This document shows, in pieces, positions 43,329 to 53,810 of a stretch of 64,000 nt of DNA. The notes under the pieces are model-generated. The model saw only the letters and a list, made by a program, of their open reading frames with translations, was not told the origin of the DNA and made no database searches. The stretch spans positions 2,108,001 to 2,172,000 of the forward strand of contig CM075941.1 of NCBI GenBank assembly GCA_038030265.1, read 5' to 3'. This DNA is from Corythucha ciliata. Lineage: Eukaryota; Arthropoda; Insecta; Hemiptera; Tingidae. Position 1 is the stretch's first letter. Each line of letters begins with the position of its first letter. The position numbers and the translations under genes were made by a program.

Positions 43329-45750
43329 CAGTGGCGGATCTAGGATTTCATCTTGGGAGGGGTTCTACCATAAATCTCTCTCTTGTTTTCCTTCTGAGTT
43401 TTAGCTGCAAACTTGCCTCTACAGGAACCGTGAATTGGTGTTTCCTCAATTTTAGCCGTGAATTAGCGTTCATTTTTTTTTTTGTCTGTTTTAGCTGCGA
43501 ATAAGCGCTTCTTACCCACCCAACACGGCAGGGAATTTTCCTTTTTTTTTTTTTTGTTCTTTCTATCTTTTTAGCAGCGAATGAGCTCTTTATCTGAATT
43601 TTAGACGGAAATTAGTGGTTTGCCTCAGTTTTAGCAAGATAACGCCCCCCTCCCCCTATTTTAACGTTTTTCTTCACTTCTTACTGTTTGTCATGCGGAT
43701 TAGCAAATAATTCTACACGTGAGAATTATTTCTGAATTTTAGCTGTGAATTATTGCTCTGAATCGCCTCTTTTAATCAATTTATTCAGCTCTGAATTACA
43801 GGAATTTCCACAAAATCCGTGAATTGGCGTTTTTTTTCATTTTAGCTCCGAATGAGCGCTTTTTGTAATATTACCCGAGAATTAACGCATTTTCTCAATT
43901 TCAGCCGGGAATCAGCGGTTGTTATCAGTTTTAGCCGTGAACAAGCGGGATTTCCAAATAAATCCGTGAATTATAGCGTTTTTCTATTTTAGCTTCACAT
44001 TTAGTGCTTTTTTAAAATATTTTTGCCACGAATCAGCGCTATATCTCATTTTGGCCGCGAATTATTTTCCAAATTTTAGCGTTGGATTATTTCTTAATTT
44101 TAGCCGCGAATCACCGCGTTCTTCAATCTTAGCTGTAAATTACCGCATTTTATTCAAATTGATCCGCGAATTAGCATCTTTCTTCGTTTTAGCTGCTGGC
44201 GAGCGCTTTTCACAAAAAATTGTACATGAATTTAAGATATAATTTTTTTATTTTTTATTATTTTAGGTTTATTTTTATTTGGGCGTGAATTAGCTATTTG
44301 TCTCAGTTTTAGCCGTAAATAAGCGGGTTTTTGATGACATGTACCCGTGAATTAGCTTTCTTCTTAATTTTTGACGCGATGTCGAGAATTATTTCCCAAT
44401 TTCAGCCGCGAACTACCGCGTTTCCTCAATTTTAGCCGCGTATTAGCGGAGGTTCTCAAATTGATCCGTGAATTGGCGTATTTCTCCATTTTAGTTGCGA
44501 ATATAATTTTAGGCGGGAATTTAGTCGATTTTCTCGCAGTTATAGCCGCGAATTAGGAGGTTTCTCAATTTTAGCTGTGAATCAGCGATTTTTTTAGTTT
44601 TATCCAGGTGAATTAGCGATTTTTCTCAATTTCAGTCCCGTTGTTGCTTCGAGAAATCACGAATTAGCGCGTTCAAAATACGATACTCGAGCCTGATACT
44701 GAGAGATGGACTGCAGCTTGTTCTCAATTATCGCCGCATGTTAGTGTTTTTTTTTTTTTTTTCATATTTAGCTCTGAATTAGTGATTTAATTCGTTTATA
44801 CAGTGAGCCAGCGCTTTTTCGATATTTCAGCCTCGATTTTTAGCGCTTTTCCCCGCGTACTTGCCATAAGGCTAGCACATTAGAAAGCCTTATAATGTTT
44901 TCAGTCTTTTAAAGGCATGAAACATATAGAAAATTGAGGTTAGCGTATTTTCTCTGTTTTATCGTCAAAGTTTCCTTCATATAGCTCGAGTTGGTGCATT
45001 TTTCCTAATTTAAGTGACGAATGAGCGCTTATTCTCAATATTTGCCACTAATAATTGCGTTAAACCCTAAAAATTCATACCAGAAAAGTTGGATGCAGAG
45101 GGGCCATGCACCCACCAAACCTCACGAAGATATCACCCAAGGTGCGGTCCAGTCTCCGTTTTGACCTCAGACCTTCAACCACCATGGCTACTCGGTCCCG
45201 GTCCCATCAGCCCGCCGACAATTGAGCCGAGTAGGTATACGCTGCCTATGGACCGCCCCTCGCCGGTAGCGGTGATGCTACTGCACTACGATCCCCGCCC
45301 CCCCCCCCCCGGCTCACAACCCTGTTCTGGCAAGACCAAGACGGGGATGACCCAGCTCCACCAGAACCGATGAGAATCGTGAGGGCGAAACGGGGACTGG
45401 CGATGTAGCGGCTATACAGGCGCCGCCGCGGCCAGCGTCAGCGTGTCCAAACCAATACAGTGAACGAGTAGCCCTGGTGGCTGAAAGTCTGAGGTTGAAA
45501 CGGAGACTGGACCGCACCTTGGGTGCAATCTTCCTAAAAATCCATGTTTTTCGTCTTAAAAAAATGTCGGTACGCCTTCCCCTCTAAATGGTTGTCTCAC
45601 CATCATCATCGATGCCTTGATGTCTGTCAAGGGGGGGGCATCTGGATAGCTCCCCCTTTAACTGTTCTTTAGTGGTAAAGTAGACGCCATCTTCTTAGGG
45701 GGGGGGGGGGGGTTTGAATCTCCAAAACCCACCCCGTAAATCCACCACTG
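43329..45750 (+). mobile_element. Complete non-autonomous hAT-like element made of 30-bp repeats
   Basis: The 2422-bp element has TIRs CAGTGGCGGATCTA (left) and, inverted, CAGTGGTGGATTTA (right), flanked by exact 8-bp duplications CTCACAGT (43321-43328, 45751-45758). The interior from about 43420 to 45060 is nearly all degenerate 30-bp repeats. A conserved right module (CACCATCATCATCGATGC, a G14 tract, then CCCCGTAAATCCACCACTG) follows. No transposase gene; it would need one in trans. A later 454-bp insertion sits at 45079. Superfamily is inferred from TSD length and the CAGTGG terminus. Confidence 0.85.
45079..45532. mobile_element. 454-bp insertion with 13-bp duplication and inverted repeats
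   Basis: The related element at 56940-58315 reads straight through this point (TCTAAAAATCCATATTTTTC near 58058), whereas here CCTAAAAATTCAT (45066-45078) and CCTAAAAATCCAT (45533-45545) flank extra sequence. The insert is GC-rich. Its subterminal parts are inverted copies of about 70 bp: 45124-45195 (CACCCAAGGTGCGGTCCAGT) and 45464-45532. A 13-bp duplication suggests target-primed retroposition; the inverted repeats are not typical of SINEs. I see no clear A/B boxes. Confidence 0.7.
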
Positions 45751-45999
45751 CTCACAGTGGTTTGAGATTTCTGTGGTTTGAGCTTCGCCCCTTTTTTGTG
45801 GCTGGCCGGGGTGGTCAGTTGCCCTCAGCTAGACTTTAAAGCGCAAACTTCCGCCAATAAAGTAAAATCCATCAGGATCGCCACATTTTGTATAGTGAAA
45901 ATGTTCGCCGGTCTGGCTTCAGCAATACACCAATTTTCAACTTTTCAGATTATTCATCCAATAAAATACATTTTCTCACATTTTGATCACTAATAAGAC

Positions 46000-46197
46000 A
46001 TCAAATTTACTGATTTTTCTTGTCGAAAAATAACCATTTTTCCGGGATCGAGCTCACTGAGAAACGAATTTCTCGGATTTCGCTCTCTAAAAACCAATTT
46101 TGCGGATTTTTCTCTCATTTTCCAGGATCTGGCTCACAAAAAAAAACAAACAAATAACTCAGATTTCGCCTTATAGTGATTTTTTTCAATATTAGCT
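46000..46197 (+). repeat. Degenerate short repeats (GAGCTCACTGAGAAACGAATT type)
   Basis: Units related to 26115-26400 (GATTTCGCTCTCTAAAAACC, GATCTGGCTCACAAAAAA). Leads into the 30-bp family at about 46180. No gene. Confidence 0.45.
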
Positions 46198-46219
46198 GTG
46201 AGTAAGGCATTTGTTTTAC

Positions 46220-46607
46220 GTCACAATTCCTTTATATTTAGTGAATTAGTTGAGATTAGAAGACCCTTTTCTACTGGCAATTAGGGAATTACTCCCGTCC
46301 TCACCTCAGCACACTAGTCACAACTGTGAATTCAAGGGAGTGGGGAGGCTGAAAATAAAGAAATTAATCTTTAAATTAAATTCTTACTATTTCTCTGCTT
46401 GTTTTGAGTTCCGAGAAAAAATGTCTCCCCAGCAGGTGGGATTCGAGCCCACGACCTCCTAGTTTCGCGCCAGGTGCTCTAACCAACTGAGCTATCCCGG
46501 GAGTCCACGCAAAGAGCGAATCCACCCAGGAGAAATCCCCTCTCCGAACTCAAACTGCACTTATCGGGACAGTGCATGTCATACGTCATTCGTCATGCCA
46601 TACGTCA
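46220..46607 (-). mobile_element. 388-bp insert with tRNA-like sequence and 22-bp flanking duplication
   Basis: GTGAGTAAGGCATTTGTTTT at 46198 and GTGAGTAAGGCGCTTGTTTT at 46608 (22 bp with 2 mismatches) bracket this segment, which interrupts the 30-bp array. It holds a 74-nt tRNA-like sequence on the minus strand. This could be a tRNA-derived SINE, though about 100 bp precede the tRNA part, or a tRNA gene carried by retroposition. Confidence 0.6.
46428..46501 (-). tRNA. tRNA-like sequence (probable pseudogene or SINE head)
   Basis: On the minus strand a cloverleaf can be drawn: D arm TAGCTCAGTTGGTTAGAGC, anticodon stem CCTGG/CTAGG (one G-T pair), T arm GTGGG-CTCGAAT-CCCAC. Internal promoter boxes are good (A box TAGCTCAGTTGG, B box GGCTCGAATCC). 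But position 33 is G rather than the near-universal T, the loop CGCGAAA would give anticodon CGA, and the acceptor stem CCCGGGA/CTGCTGG has about three mismatches. I therefore doubt it is a working tRNA. No CCA is encoded. Confidence 0.55.
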
Positions 46608-46629
46608 GTGAGTAAGGCGCTTGTTTTAC

Positions 46630-47275
46630 ATTTTAGGCCCACATTAGCCATTTCATTTCAATTTAGTTATGGATTAGAACTTTTTCTTAGTTTTAGCATA
46701 GAAATATTCTTAAGATTAAAAGATACGGATTGACGTTTTCTCAATTTTAGCCGCGAATGAGTGATTTTTTAAAAATTTTTATCCGCAAATTAACGTTTTT
46801 CCTACAGGTTATTCGCGCATTAGCGCTTTCACTCAATTTCATCGACGGATTAGGCAATTTTTCGCAATTTTAGCCACGGGCTTGGCTCAAAAACAGCACA
46901 TTAGAGGTTTTTAGGTACATTTTAGCCGTAAAATTGCCTCTATATACACCGGGAATCAGCGATTTTTTCCAAACTATGGTCTGGAAGTTGCATCGAGAAA
47001 CCTGGGATGAGCGCTTTTTTGCAGTTTTAGCCACGAATATTAGCACTTTTTCCAACTTTTTTGCCGCCTACTCGCCCCACAAAATCGGCACATTAGACAG
47101 CGTTCTCAATTTTATCTGCTTAAGGACCTAAAGAAACTTTGGAATCAGCGTATTTTCTTTCTATTTTAGCCGCGAATTTGCTTCCAGAAGGCACAAATTT
47201 TCTCAATTTTAGCCGTCAGAACTGTGATTTTGTGGGCTCAATCGAATATTTATCTACACTGTTTGCTGATCACCA
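46630..47275 (+). repeat. 30-bp array, forward, ending in an array-edge module
   Basis: Diverged units with several conserved longer blocks. The last 230 bp (47020-47274, ending GTTTGCTGATCACC) recur inverted at 59215-59480. Confidence 0.75.
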
Positions 47276-47284
47276 CTGTGGCCA

Positions 47285-47415
47285 GTTAGAAAAAAAAAGC
47301 GCTAATTTACGGCAGAAATGGATAGAAATCGGTAACTCGCAGCTAAAATGGAGACAAATCAAAAATTCGTGGCTTATAAATGGAGGGAAATCGTTTCTTC
47401 TCGGGGACAAATAGC
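47285..47415 (-). repeat. 30-bp array, reverse orientation
   Basis: AAAAAGCGCTAATTTACGGC, then CAGCTAAAATGGAGACAAAT and CGTGGCTTATAAATGGAGG: the same family read on the other strand, starting right after the edge module. A short hairpin TCACCGTTC...GAACGGTGA follows at 47421-47452. Confidence 0.65.
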
Positions 47416-47452
47416 TAATTCACCGTTCGCGAAGCTTATTCTGAACGGTGAC

Positions 47453-49470
47453 TTCATGGGGGCGCTGATCCTTGTCCATCAGCTTAGGTATTGAAAAAGT
47501 ATATGAGAATTATTTTCTTCTATTACTTATTATAGTACAAAAGTGATTAATTTCAACTTTTTCAGTAAGTGAGTACCCCCGTGTGAGTTACAAGAGATCA
47601 GCTGAAGCGTAAATAAGAAGGCTATCAGCCCCAAGGGCGTGCTTTCGTGGGCCATCAACCTATAAAATGCTGACCTCAGTGATCAATTCGGTGTCTCGAA
47701 TGCACTGATTCTCATCTGTCAGCCTGGTGGAGTGAGTTTTTTCATCGTGCGACTGTTATTTATTCGTGTTGTTTTCAAAGCTGTAATATAGCTATGGATC
47801 TTATGCGCTATAACTTCAATAAAAATGGTTGGGACTTTGCAGAGAAGGAAGGAATTATTCGAACACTAATTTTATTGTATAGACATACAATAAAAAAAAA
47901 AGATAAAGACTCTTCTGCGTAGTTGAATTTTTCGATTATTATTAACATGTTGACATAATCTATCATTTATTGTGCTTCGAAGGACTAAAGGCGAAGGTCT
48001 GAGATGAGTGTGAGAAACACGTTTTATTTGAAGTCAATGTACTTTTAGGCTTTTATGAAATGAATTGCAATTAAGATTCCAAAGGAAATGGAAAGGCGCA
48101 ATTTTTACAGAATTGGTTATGTGAGATTGTCTGTGTTGGTATGGCGTTTTAACTTGCCCTCCCCCACCCACCGCTGCCACCCCGTAGTATGAGGAAAACG
48201 TACCTCTCTACTCCTATTACTAAAATGTGAATTCCGTTTCAACATATTTTCATTCGTAATAATTTCATCATAAAGGCCCATTGTTTTTTGTTTACAAAAA
48301 AATATTAATAAATAGTTCGTCGTAATGAGCAGTAAAAACTGGATCAAAGATGAAAAATTACCACACAAACAGAAATTGTTTAAAAACAACCAAACTCCTC
48401 TACCATAAAGCGTTCAAATTACTACATGTAGTTCTGAAAGTCCCAACAAAGATACCAGCATTTTGATAGCCTAAATGTGTTTTTAAAGCCCCCTTTCGTC
48501 ATTCACCAGGTATATGAGGTAAAGATAGATAGATGAGAATCTCCAAAGGTAAGAACAACCGAAGAACTGGACCTGTATATATGGAGAGGGGGGGTGTGGT
48601 GGAGGCTCTGACCGGTCTGACCCGCCTTCCATCAGCCCGAAGCGTTACAATCACTGAGAGTATTATTACGGTTTTGTTGGTCATAATAAAAATCGACTAG
48701 TTGAGGTAATTGTGTTTTTTTAACAAAAGTTGGAATTATGTGGATTAAAACGTCATTGATTTTATTACTTCGATTTACATTATAATAAAATTGAATGTTG
48801 AGGGTGGAGGCCTTTGAATTTATGAGACGGCAACCAAGATTTTATAAACTGCTGACTGTCTAATAATCCAATTAACTTTCTAATTAGCTGAAAAAGTAAT
48901 CATTTAAATTTGAAACATACCTCGAGAATTAAAATATCCAAAGCACAGGGATCAGTTTGGTAGTTCTCTGATCGACAAAAAATCCAAATGGTGTTGGTGT
49001 TACAAAGTCACGCAAGAAAATGCAATAAAAATGAAATAAAATAATAAAAACCCGGAAAAAAAATAACTTATTCTCAACCGTCCCCACAGAACTCCCGATC
49101 CGGTTACCTTGCAGAGGTCGACTGATTCGCTTTACTTCACCCCGCTTAGTTTTTGCTCTCCGGTTGAGGGCCGCCGCTGCCGGTTCTTTAGGAAGAGTGT
49201 GAACGCGAGTGTGAGAGGGGAGCGGTTTATTCCAAAGCAAGAGAAGACGAAGAAGAAAAAAAAGATTATGATGAAGAAGAGAAAGAAGCGGCAGCAGGAG
49301 AAAGATTATGGTGAAAGGGAAGCCAGTGGACGAGTATATGAAAACACAGGATGCTTGAGCTTGAAGGATATTTTTCTTTAGCTATTCATCGCATTACTAT
49401 TGTTCACAATTAGTTTTAAATTATTATTACTCAAATACTCATGACCAGGGTCAAGGGAGTTTCAACTAGC
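47453..49470. other. No gene established
   Basis: AT-rich and free of the arrays. 49109-49381 has a 90-residue frame, rich in Lys/Arg from an AAGAAGAAA stretch, that I do not recognise. No promoter or RNA gene could be supported. Confidence 0.4.
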
Positions 49471-49477
49471 AGGGGCG

Positions 49478-50135
49478 TCAACTAGGAGGGCACTAGTACC
49501 ATAACGAAGAGCCCCATAAAATCTCCAAAAATGAGCGTTCCACGTTGAAGTTAAGTTTAGCAGATTTTCTGGACTTGAGGGGTAGTTGCACATGTGTTTC
49601 CTCGACCCCCCTCCAATCTTACCTCGCCAAGTCCGCGTTACGGAAATTACCGCCGAATTTCTGCACCAATCCTGGACTTCAAGGGCTCATTTAAATCTTC
49701 AGGAAATTCCGCACAACCGTACGATCTTCCTTTTTTATATTTCATCCCTAAAATAACTGTGAAACGCACATAAACTTTTACCTTGAAAATTCACACTCTT
49801 TCGACGACGTATTTAGGAAAGAAAGATCGTACGGTTGTGCGGAATTTACTGAAGATTTAAATGAGCCCTTGAAGTCCACGATTGGTGCAGAAATACGGCG
49901 GTAATTTCCGTAATGCGGAGTAGGTGAGGTTCGATTGGAGGGGGGTCGAGGAAAAACACATGTACAACTGCCCCTTAAAGCAGCCCGAAAAGGTCCGAGT
50001 ACGTTCAGCTTTTTCCTTGGACTTGAGACCCAACACATGAGTGTACCGAGGTAGGTAATAATCGTGGCTATTGCTGCTAAAAAGCGCTGATTCGTGATCT
50101 CGCGATGCAACTTCCAGACTGGCCCAAACACACTT
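49478..50135 (+). mobile_element. DNA element with CAGGGGCGTCAACTAGG end, interrupted by a MITE
   Basis: The terminus CAGGGGCGTCAACTAGGAGG is followed by GGCACTAGTACC and CCCCATAAAATCTCC. The segment 49490-49578 plus 49979-50040 is an inverted copy of 29110-29265 once the 396-bp MITE is removed. No coding sequence. Confidence 0.65.
49579..49974. mobile_element. Fold-back MITE at a TTAA-like site (piggyBac-like)
   Basis: The 396-bp insert begins GGGGTAGTTGCACATGTG and its reverse complement begins GGGGCAGTTGTACATGTG. The two arms pair for about 150 bp (49579-49735 with 49815-49974) around an 80-bp loop that includes ATTTCATCCCTAAAATAACT. It is flanked by TTGA (49575) and TTAA (49975), and the copy at 29110-29265 lacks it. 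TTAA duplication and G/C-rich ends suggest piggyBac-like mobilisation; no transposase is present. Confidence 0.75.
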
Positions 50136-50180
50136 GCGTTTTTTAAACGCGGCGATTAAAAAAACGCGCCCGCGTGAAAA
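50136..50180 (+). repeat. Solo end of a Harbinger-like repeat
   Basis: GGCCCAAACACACTTGCGTT followed by AAACGCGGC matches, inverted, 58485-58517 (AAAAACGCAAGTGTGTTTGG, then GCCC). Similar in style to the GGCCCGGTGCACACTTG TIR at 14235. Confidence 0.5.
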
Positions 50181-50448
50181 ATGCAACACATAGAATTGTC
50201 GAAGAAAATCAAATACACCTTACCTTTTTGCAGGGTAGATTACCTCTCCAAGATGTTTCCACCATGAAGAGGAGGTCAGTGCAAGAAGGGCACATGTGTC
50301 GCGAGTTCCAAACTCAGCGATGAGTAAATAATAACCTACATAAAATTAGTTTGTTTGGGTCAATCCAAACTGCGATGGTTAATTTGGCTCGTTCCAAATT
50401 ATTGTAATGTAGCGTTATAATATGGTGACCATTTTTAGTCTTTAAAGG

Positions 50449-50805
50449 GTTAATTTGGCTCGTTCCAAATATGGTTAATTTATGGCTCGTTCCGTATAGG
50501 GTCAATTTGGCTCGTTCCAAATGTGGTTAATTTATGGCTCGTTCCATATTTGGTTAGTTTGGCTCGTTCCAAACACGTAGTTAATTTATGGCTCGTTCCA
50601 TAAAGGGTTAGTTTGGCTCGTTCAAAACATGTAGTTAATTTATGGCTCGTTCCATAAGTGGTTAGCTTGGCTCGTTCCAAACACGTAGTTAATTTATGGC
50701 TCGTTCCATAAAGGGTTAGTTTGGCTCGTTCCAAACACGTAGCTAATTTATGGCTCGTTCCATAAATGGTTAGTTTGGCTCGTTCCAAACATGTAGTTAA
50801 TTTTT
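50449..50805 (-). repeat. 54-bp tandem repeat with two GGCTCGTTCC boxes per unit
   Basis: About six to seven units of a 54-bp repeat, each with GTTTGGCTCGTTCCAAAC and TTAATTTATGGCTCGTTCCA. Because 54 is 18 codons, a minus-strand frame (50480-50788) stays open and reads LERAKLTLYGTSHKLTTC repeatedly. Degenerate boxes reach upstream to 50385 and a relative (GGTTCGCTCCATG) occurs at 51033. I consider the ORF a by-product, but its conservation is worth testing. Confidence 0.8.
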
Positions 50806-51845
50806 AGTCTTTAATTGACACCCTCCTCATCATCCCCTTATAGGTGTCCACGTCCTCCGCGTTTTATGTTTAGACTGGTAGTTGTAGCTACAGGTGATTG
50901 AAATGCATGTAATACATACAGATATTTTGAGGTATCGTTCCTCAGACCAAATATCTCCTTTATTTCGTTAACTTCCGAGGCATCCGTTCCCCGGACCAGT
51001 TATCTCTATTTGAATGTGATTGCTAAATTGCATGGTTCGCTCCATGATAAAGGATTTATACTCAAAGAAGTATGAATAGTTTTTTGACTCACCGATAATG
51101 CCTTCGTGCTGCCATGAAGCTGACATTTTCTATTTTTTCTCTTGATCAGCTGGTTACCTTCTTTTTACTATTATTCCAAGCGTCTCCGTTTTCTTTCTCT
51201 CTCTTTTCCTCCCTCCTCCCTGCCATCACAGAAAGGCTTCACCCTGGTGGCGCGCAGTACACCCATACACACTCATATGTCCCTCTTCGCTTTCAGCGAC
51301 AACATGGACCCATATGCCCTTTTGGGGGGGAACGTTTAAATCTATCCGCCATGTTCTCTTCCATGCCTGTAACGAATTTGGTTGAAAAATTCCTGTTAGT
51401 TTTGTTGGTAGCCTTGTTAGTATCAGCTGTTCTTATACGCCCTTCTTGCAGGGAACTGCTTTTTTCGCAGATGACAGCATTGTTATGATACATAAAATGG
51501 TAGTTTTCGTTAATTTGGTTCAGTTCAGATGAAAAGTATTACTTTAAAATGAGTGAATTGAAGAAGGTGATAGCGGAACGTGGAGCTGGAGTCAAGTATA
51601 AGTAAGGCACTATAAAACCCGAGTACTGCAACACGAAAATCGTCACCATACTTGGTCCCTCATATGATTATAATTATCACCTGATCTCATTGACAAGTAG
51701 GATATTTTTATTTATTTCGATCGCGTTCCGCGTTTGTTTGCTGTTACGATGACAATTTTTTCATTCATGATATTTTGTTTACCCTAACGACTGAGGGACC
51801 AATTATGGCGCTGAAATCCGTGTTGCAGTACCTGTGTTTTAAAGG
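50806..51845. other. Unassigned; possible 5' region of the DUF7869-like gene
   Basis: A 124-residue frame at 51114 begins with a hydrophobic stretch (MKLTFSIFSLDQL), but composition is low-complexity Ser/Phe/Leu and there is no family resemblance. 51550-51605 could encode MSELKKVIAERGAGVKYK before a GTAAG-like donor, but joining it to the downstream frame is not consistent in phase. Confidence 0.35.
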
Positions 51846-53597
51846 TTCTCTAGTATAAGCGGACCGAACCTGAAGAATGGAAGAGGAACGTGGCAAAAAA
51901 GAAGAGGGTATCTGGGGAAAGCTACACTTCCCAAGCGACAGGTAAACTGATTCCTGCCAAACTGGAGGTTTGATAGAGACTGCCAAAAAGAAATTTTCGC
52001 GCTTTTCTATGAGACACAGTCGAAGGAGTCGCAAGACCAATACCTGGCCAGCGCTCACGAAAAGTCGACGTCTCCCCTGAGGCCTGGGGCGAATCCTAAC
52101 CCAAAAAAGAATAGGTTACACACCTGGAAATATTACCTAACTATGAAAGGAGAACGAACGGAAGTTTGCAAGGGTTTCCTCATGAAGTTGCTACAAGTCA
52201 GTTCTAAGCGGCTGCGCGTCATTCAGTCGAAACTGAACAACGGGGAATCCTTCCGGGAAAAAAGAGGCACCCATGGAAATCAGAAAAAGTTGCAGGAAGG
52301 GGTATATGAACTTGCAATGCAACATTTGCTGAGTATACCACATCGGATCAGCCACTACACAAATAAACGCTCCCGTAGGCTATATTTCGATAATCCGAAT
52401 TTGACGATAAAGCGGATCTTTGGAGAGTTCCAAAACTATTACCAACTACAAACTGGGAAGCCTCTTGATATGTCAAAGAAGACGTACTACAACTTCTACA
52501 GTCAAACGAATTTTACGATAAAGAAACCCAAGACTGACACTTGCGATTTTTGCTGTGAAACCCAAATGACAAGAAGACCAAAGTGGAGCTAGAAATTCAT
52601 CAGAGTAAAGCTCGCAAACACGACGAGATGAAAAAGAATTTCCTTCAGGAAGCCAAAGATTCTCAAGAGATCCTGGTCATCGAATTCGACTATGCGCAGA
52701 ACCTTTCACTACCGAAGTTGACAATATGTAAGCAGTTCTACAAACGACTGATTTGGCTATTATGTGTTCAATGCACACTGCCACAACGATGGAACATCAT
52801 TCATTTACACTTTTCTTGAATCAACTGCCAAAAAAGGTCCCAATTCGGTTGCTTCATTTTTGTTCGACTTCCTCCAAAAAAAGATTTCCAGCTTTCCAAA
52901 CTTGAAAAAGATCTTACTTCTGTCAGATGCTGCTGGTGGGCAGAACAAAAATGGTACGATGATGAAGTTTTGCGCTTATATTGCGAGTGTATTCTCGGTC
53001 AGAGTGCTACAGTTTTTCCCAATTAGAGGCCACTCATTTGGGCAATGCGATCGAAACTTCGGCCACATCAGATCAAAGTTAAAAGGGATGGAAGTCATCG
53101 AAACTCCCAATCCATACATTGAGGCCATTAAGAGTGCTCGCCAACACCCTGCTCCTTTTGAACTGGTCAATGACTCTACCGACATGTTCGAGTGGGAAAA
53201 AACACTTGCTCCATTTTTTGAAAAAACCCCTGTATCTAAAGGGGTGAAGTTTGGCATTCAAAAGTATTGCCAGCTATTGTACTCATCCACCGGAACTATT
53301 GCTGCAGCCAAATCCTATGATATTGAGGTATTCCAGCCATTCAGATTCATGAAATCGAAGGGCGAAGGAAAGGTCAAGGATGTAAGGGATCTGTATTGCT
53401 ACCTAGAAGAATCAAGCGTTCAGTTCTTCGAGAGACTGTTTGCAAGTGTTGCTGATCAACCACTTTCTCCTGAAGAAAACCAGAACAATCTAGAACGCAA
53501 CCAGGAAAACCTGGAAGCAGGTGGAAGGAAGCAGAATGACGACGAACACGGGGAAGATTTCATGGCTGATTCGGACATTGAAGATTATGAGGACTGA
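51846..53597 (+). pseudogene. DUF7869-like (transposase-derived?) protein, frameshifted
   Basis: The coding sense runs far upstream of the first Met at 52143. Piece 1 (from 51846) reads EEWKRNVAKKKRVSGESYTS; piece 2 from 51969 reads FDRDCQKEIFALFYETQSKE, then LHTWKYYLTMKGERTEVCKG and FRIKK-like Cys motif CDFCCETQ near 52560. Piece 3 is TKVELEIHQSKARKHDE to FDYAQNLSLPK; piece 4 is YVFNAHCHNDGTSFIYTFLE. The DDE-like blocks LLLSDAAGGQNKNGTMMKF and FFPIRGHSFGQCDRNFGHI follow. Frames change near 51970, 52570 and 52760. Ends with an acidic tail at 53597. The family is a widespread uncharacterised arthropod/cnidarian one; name from memory, function unknown. Confidence 0.65.
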
Positions 53598-53810
53598 GAT
53601 GAAGACTGATAAAAGGGACTAAAGAAAAGGCAAGACGTTGTGCGTTAGTAGTTACTTTGCTAAAGAATCGCTTTTCAGTTGCTACCTGTAACTAAATCAA
53701 TGATTACTAAGTCAGTAAGTTAAAAACTGGGTGAGTAGGCATTTTGTATCGTAATGTTTGTATTTTTCTAACGCCCACGCTTATTCTGAAATTTGGGCTA
53801 CCATCAAAAG

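Noticed and set aside
45089..45373. 94-residue Pro-rich frame as a gene
   Set aside because: It lies wholly inside the 454-bp insertion and crosses a C12 tract.
49109..49381. Lys/Arg-rich 90-residue frame
   Set aside because: The basic stretch comes from an AAGAAGAAA-type purine run; no homology or conserved motif seen.
51114..51488. 124-residue frame with a hydrophobic N-terminus as a secreted protein gene
   Set aside because: Low-complexity Ser/Phe/Leu sequence, no family resemblance, and no supporting splice or promoter evidence.
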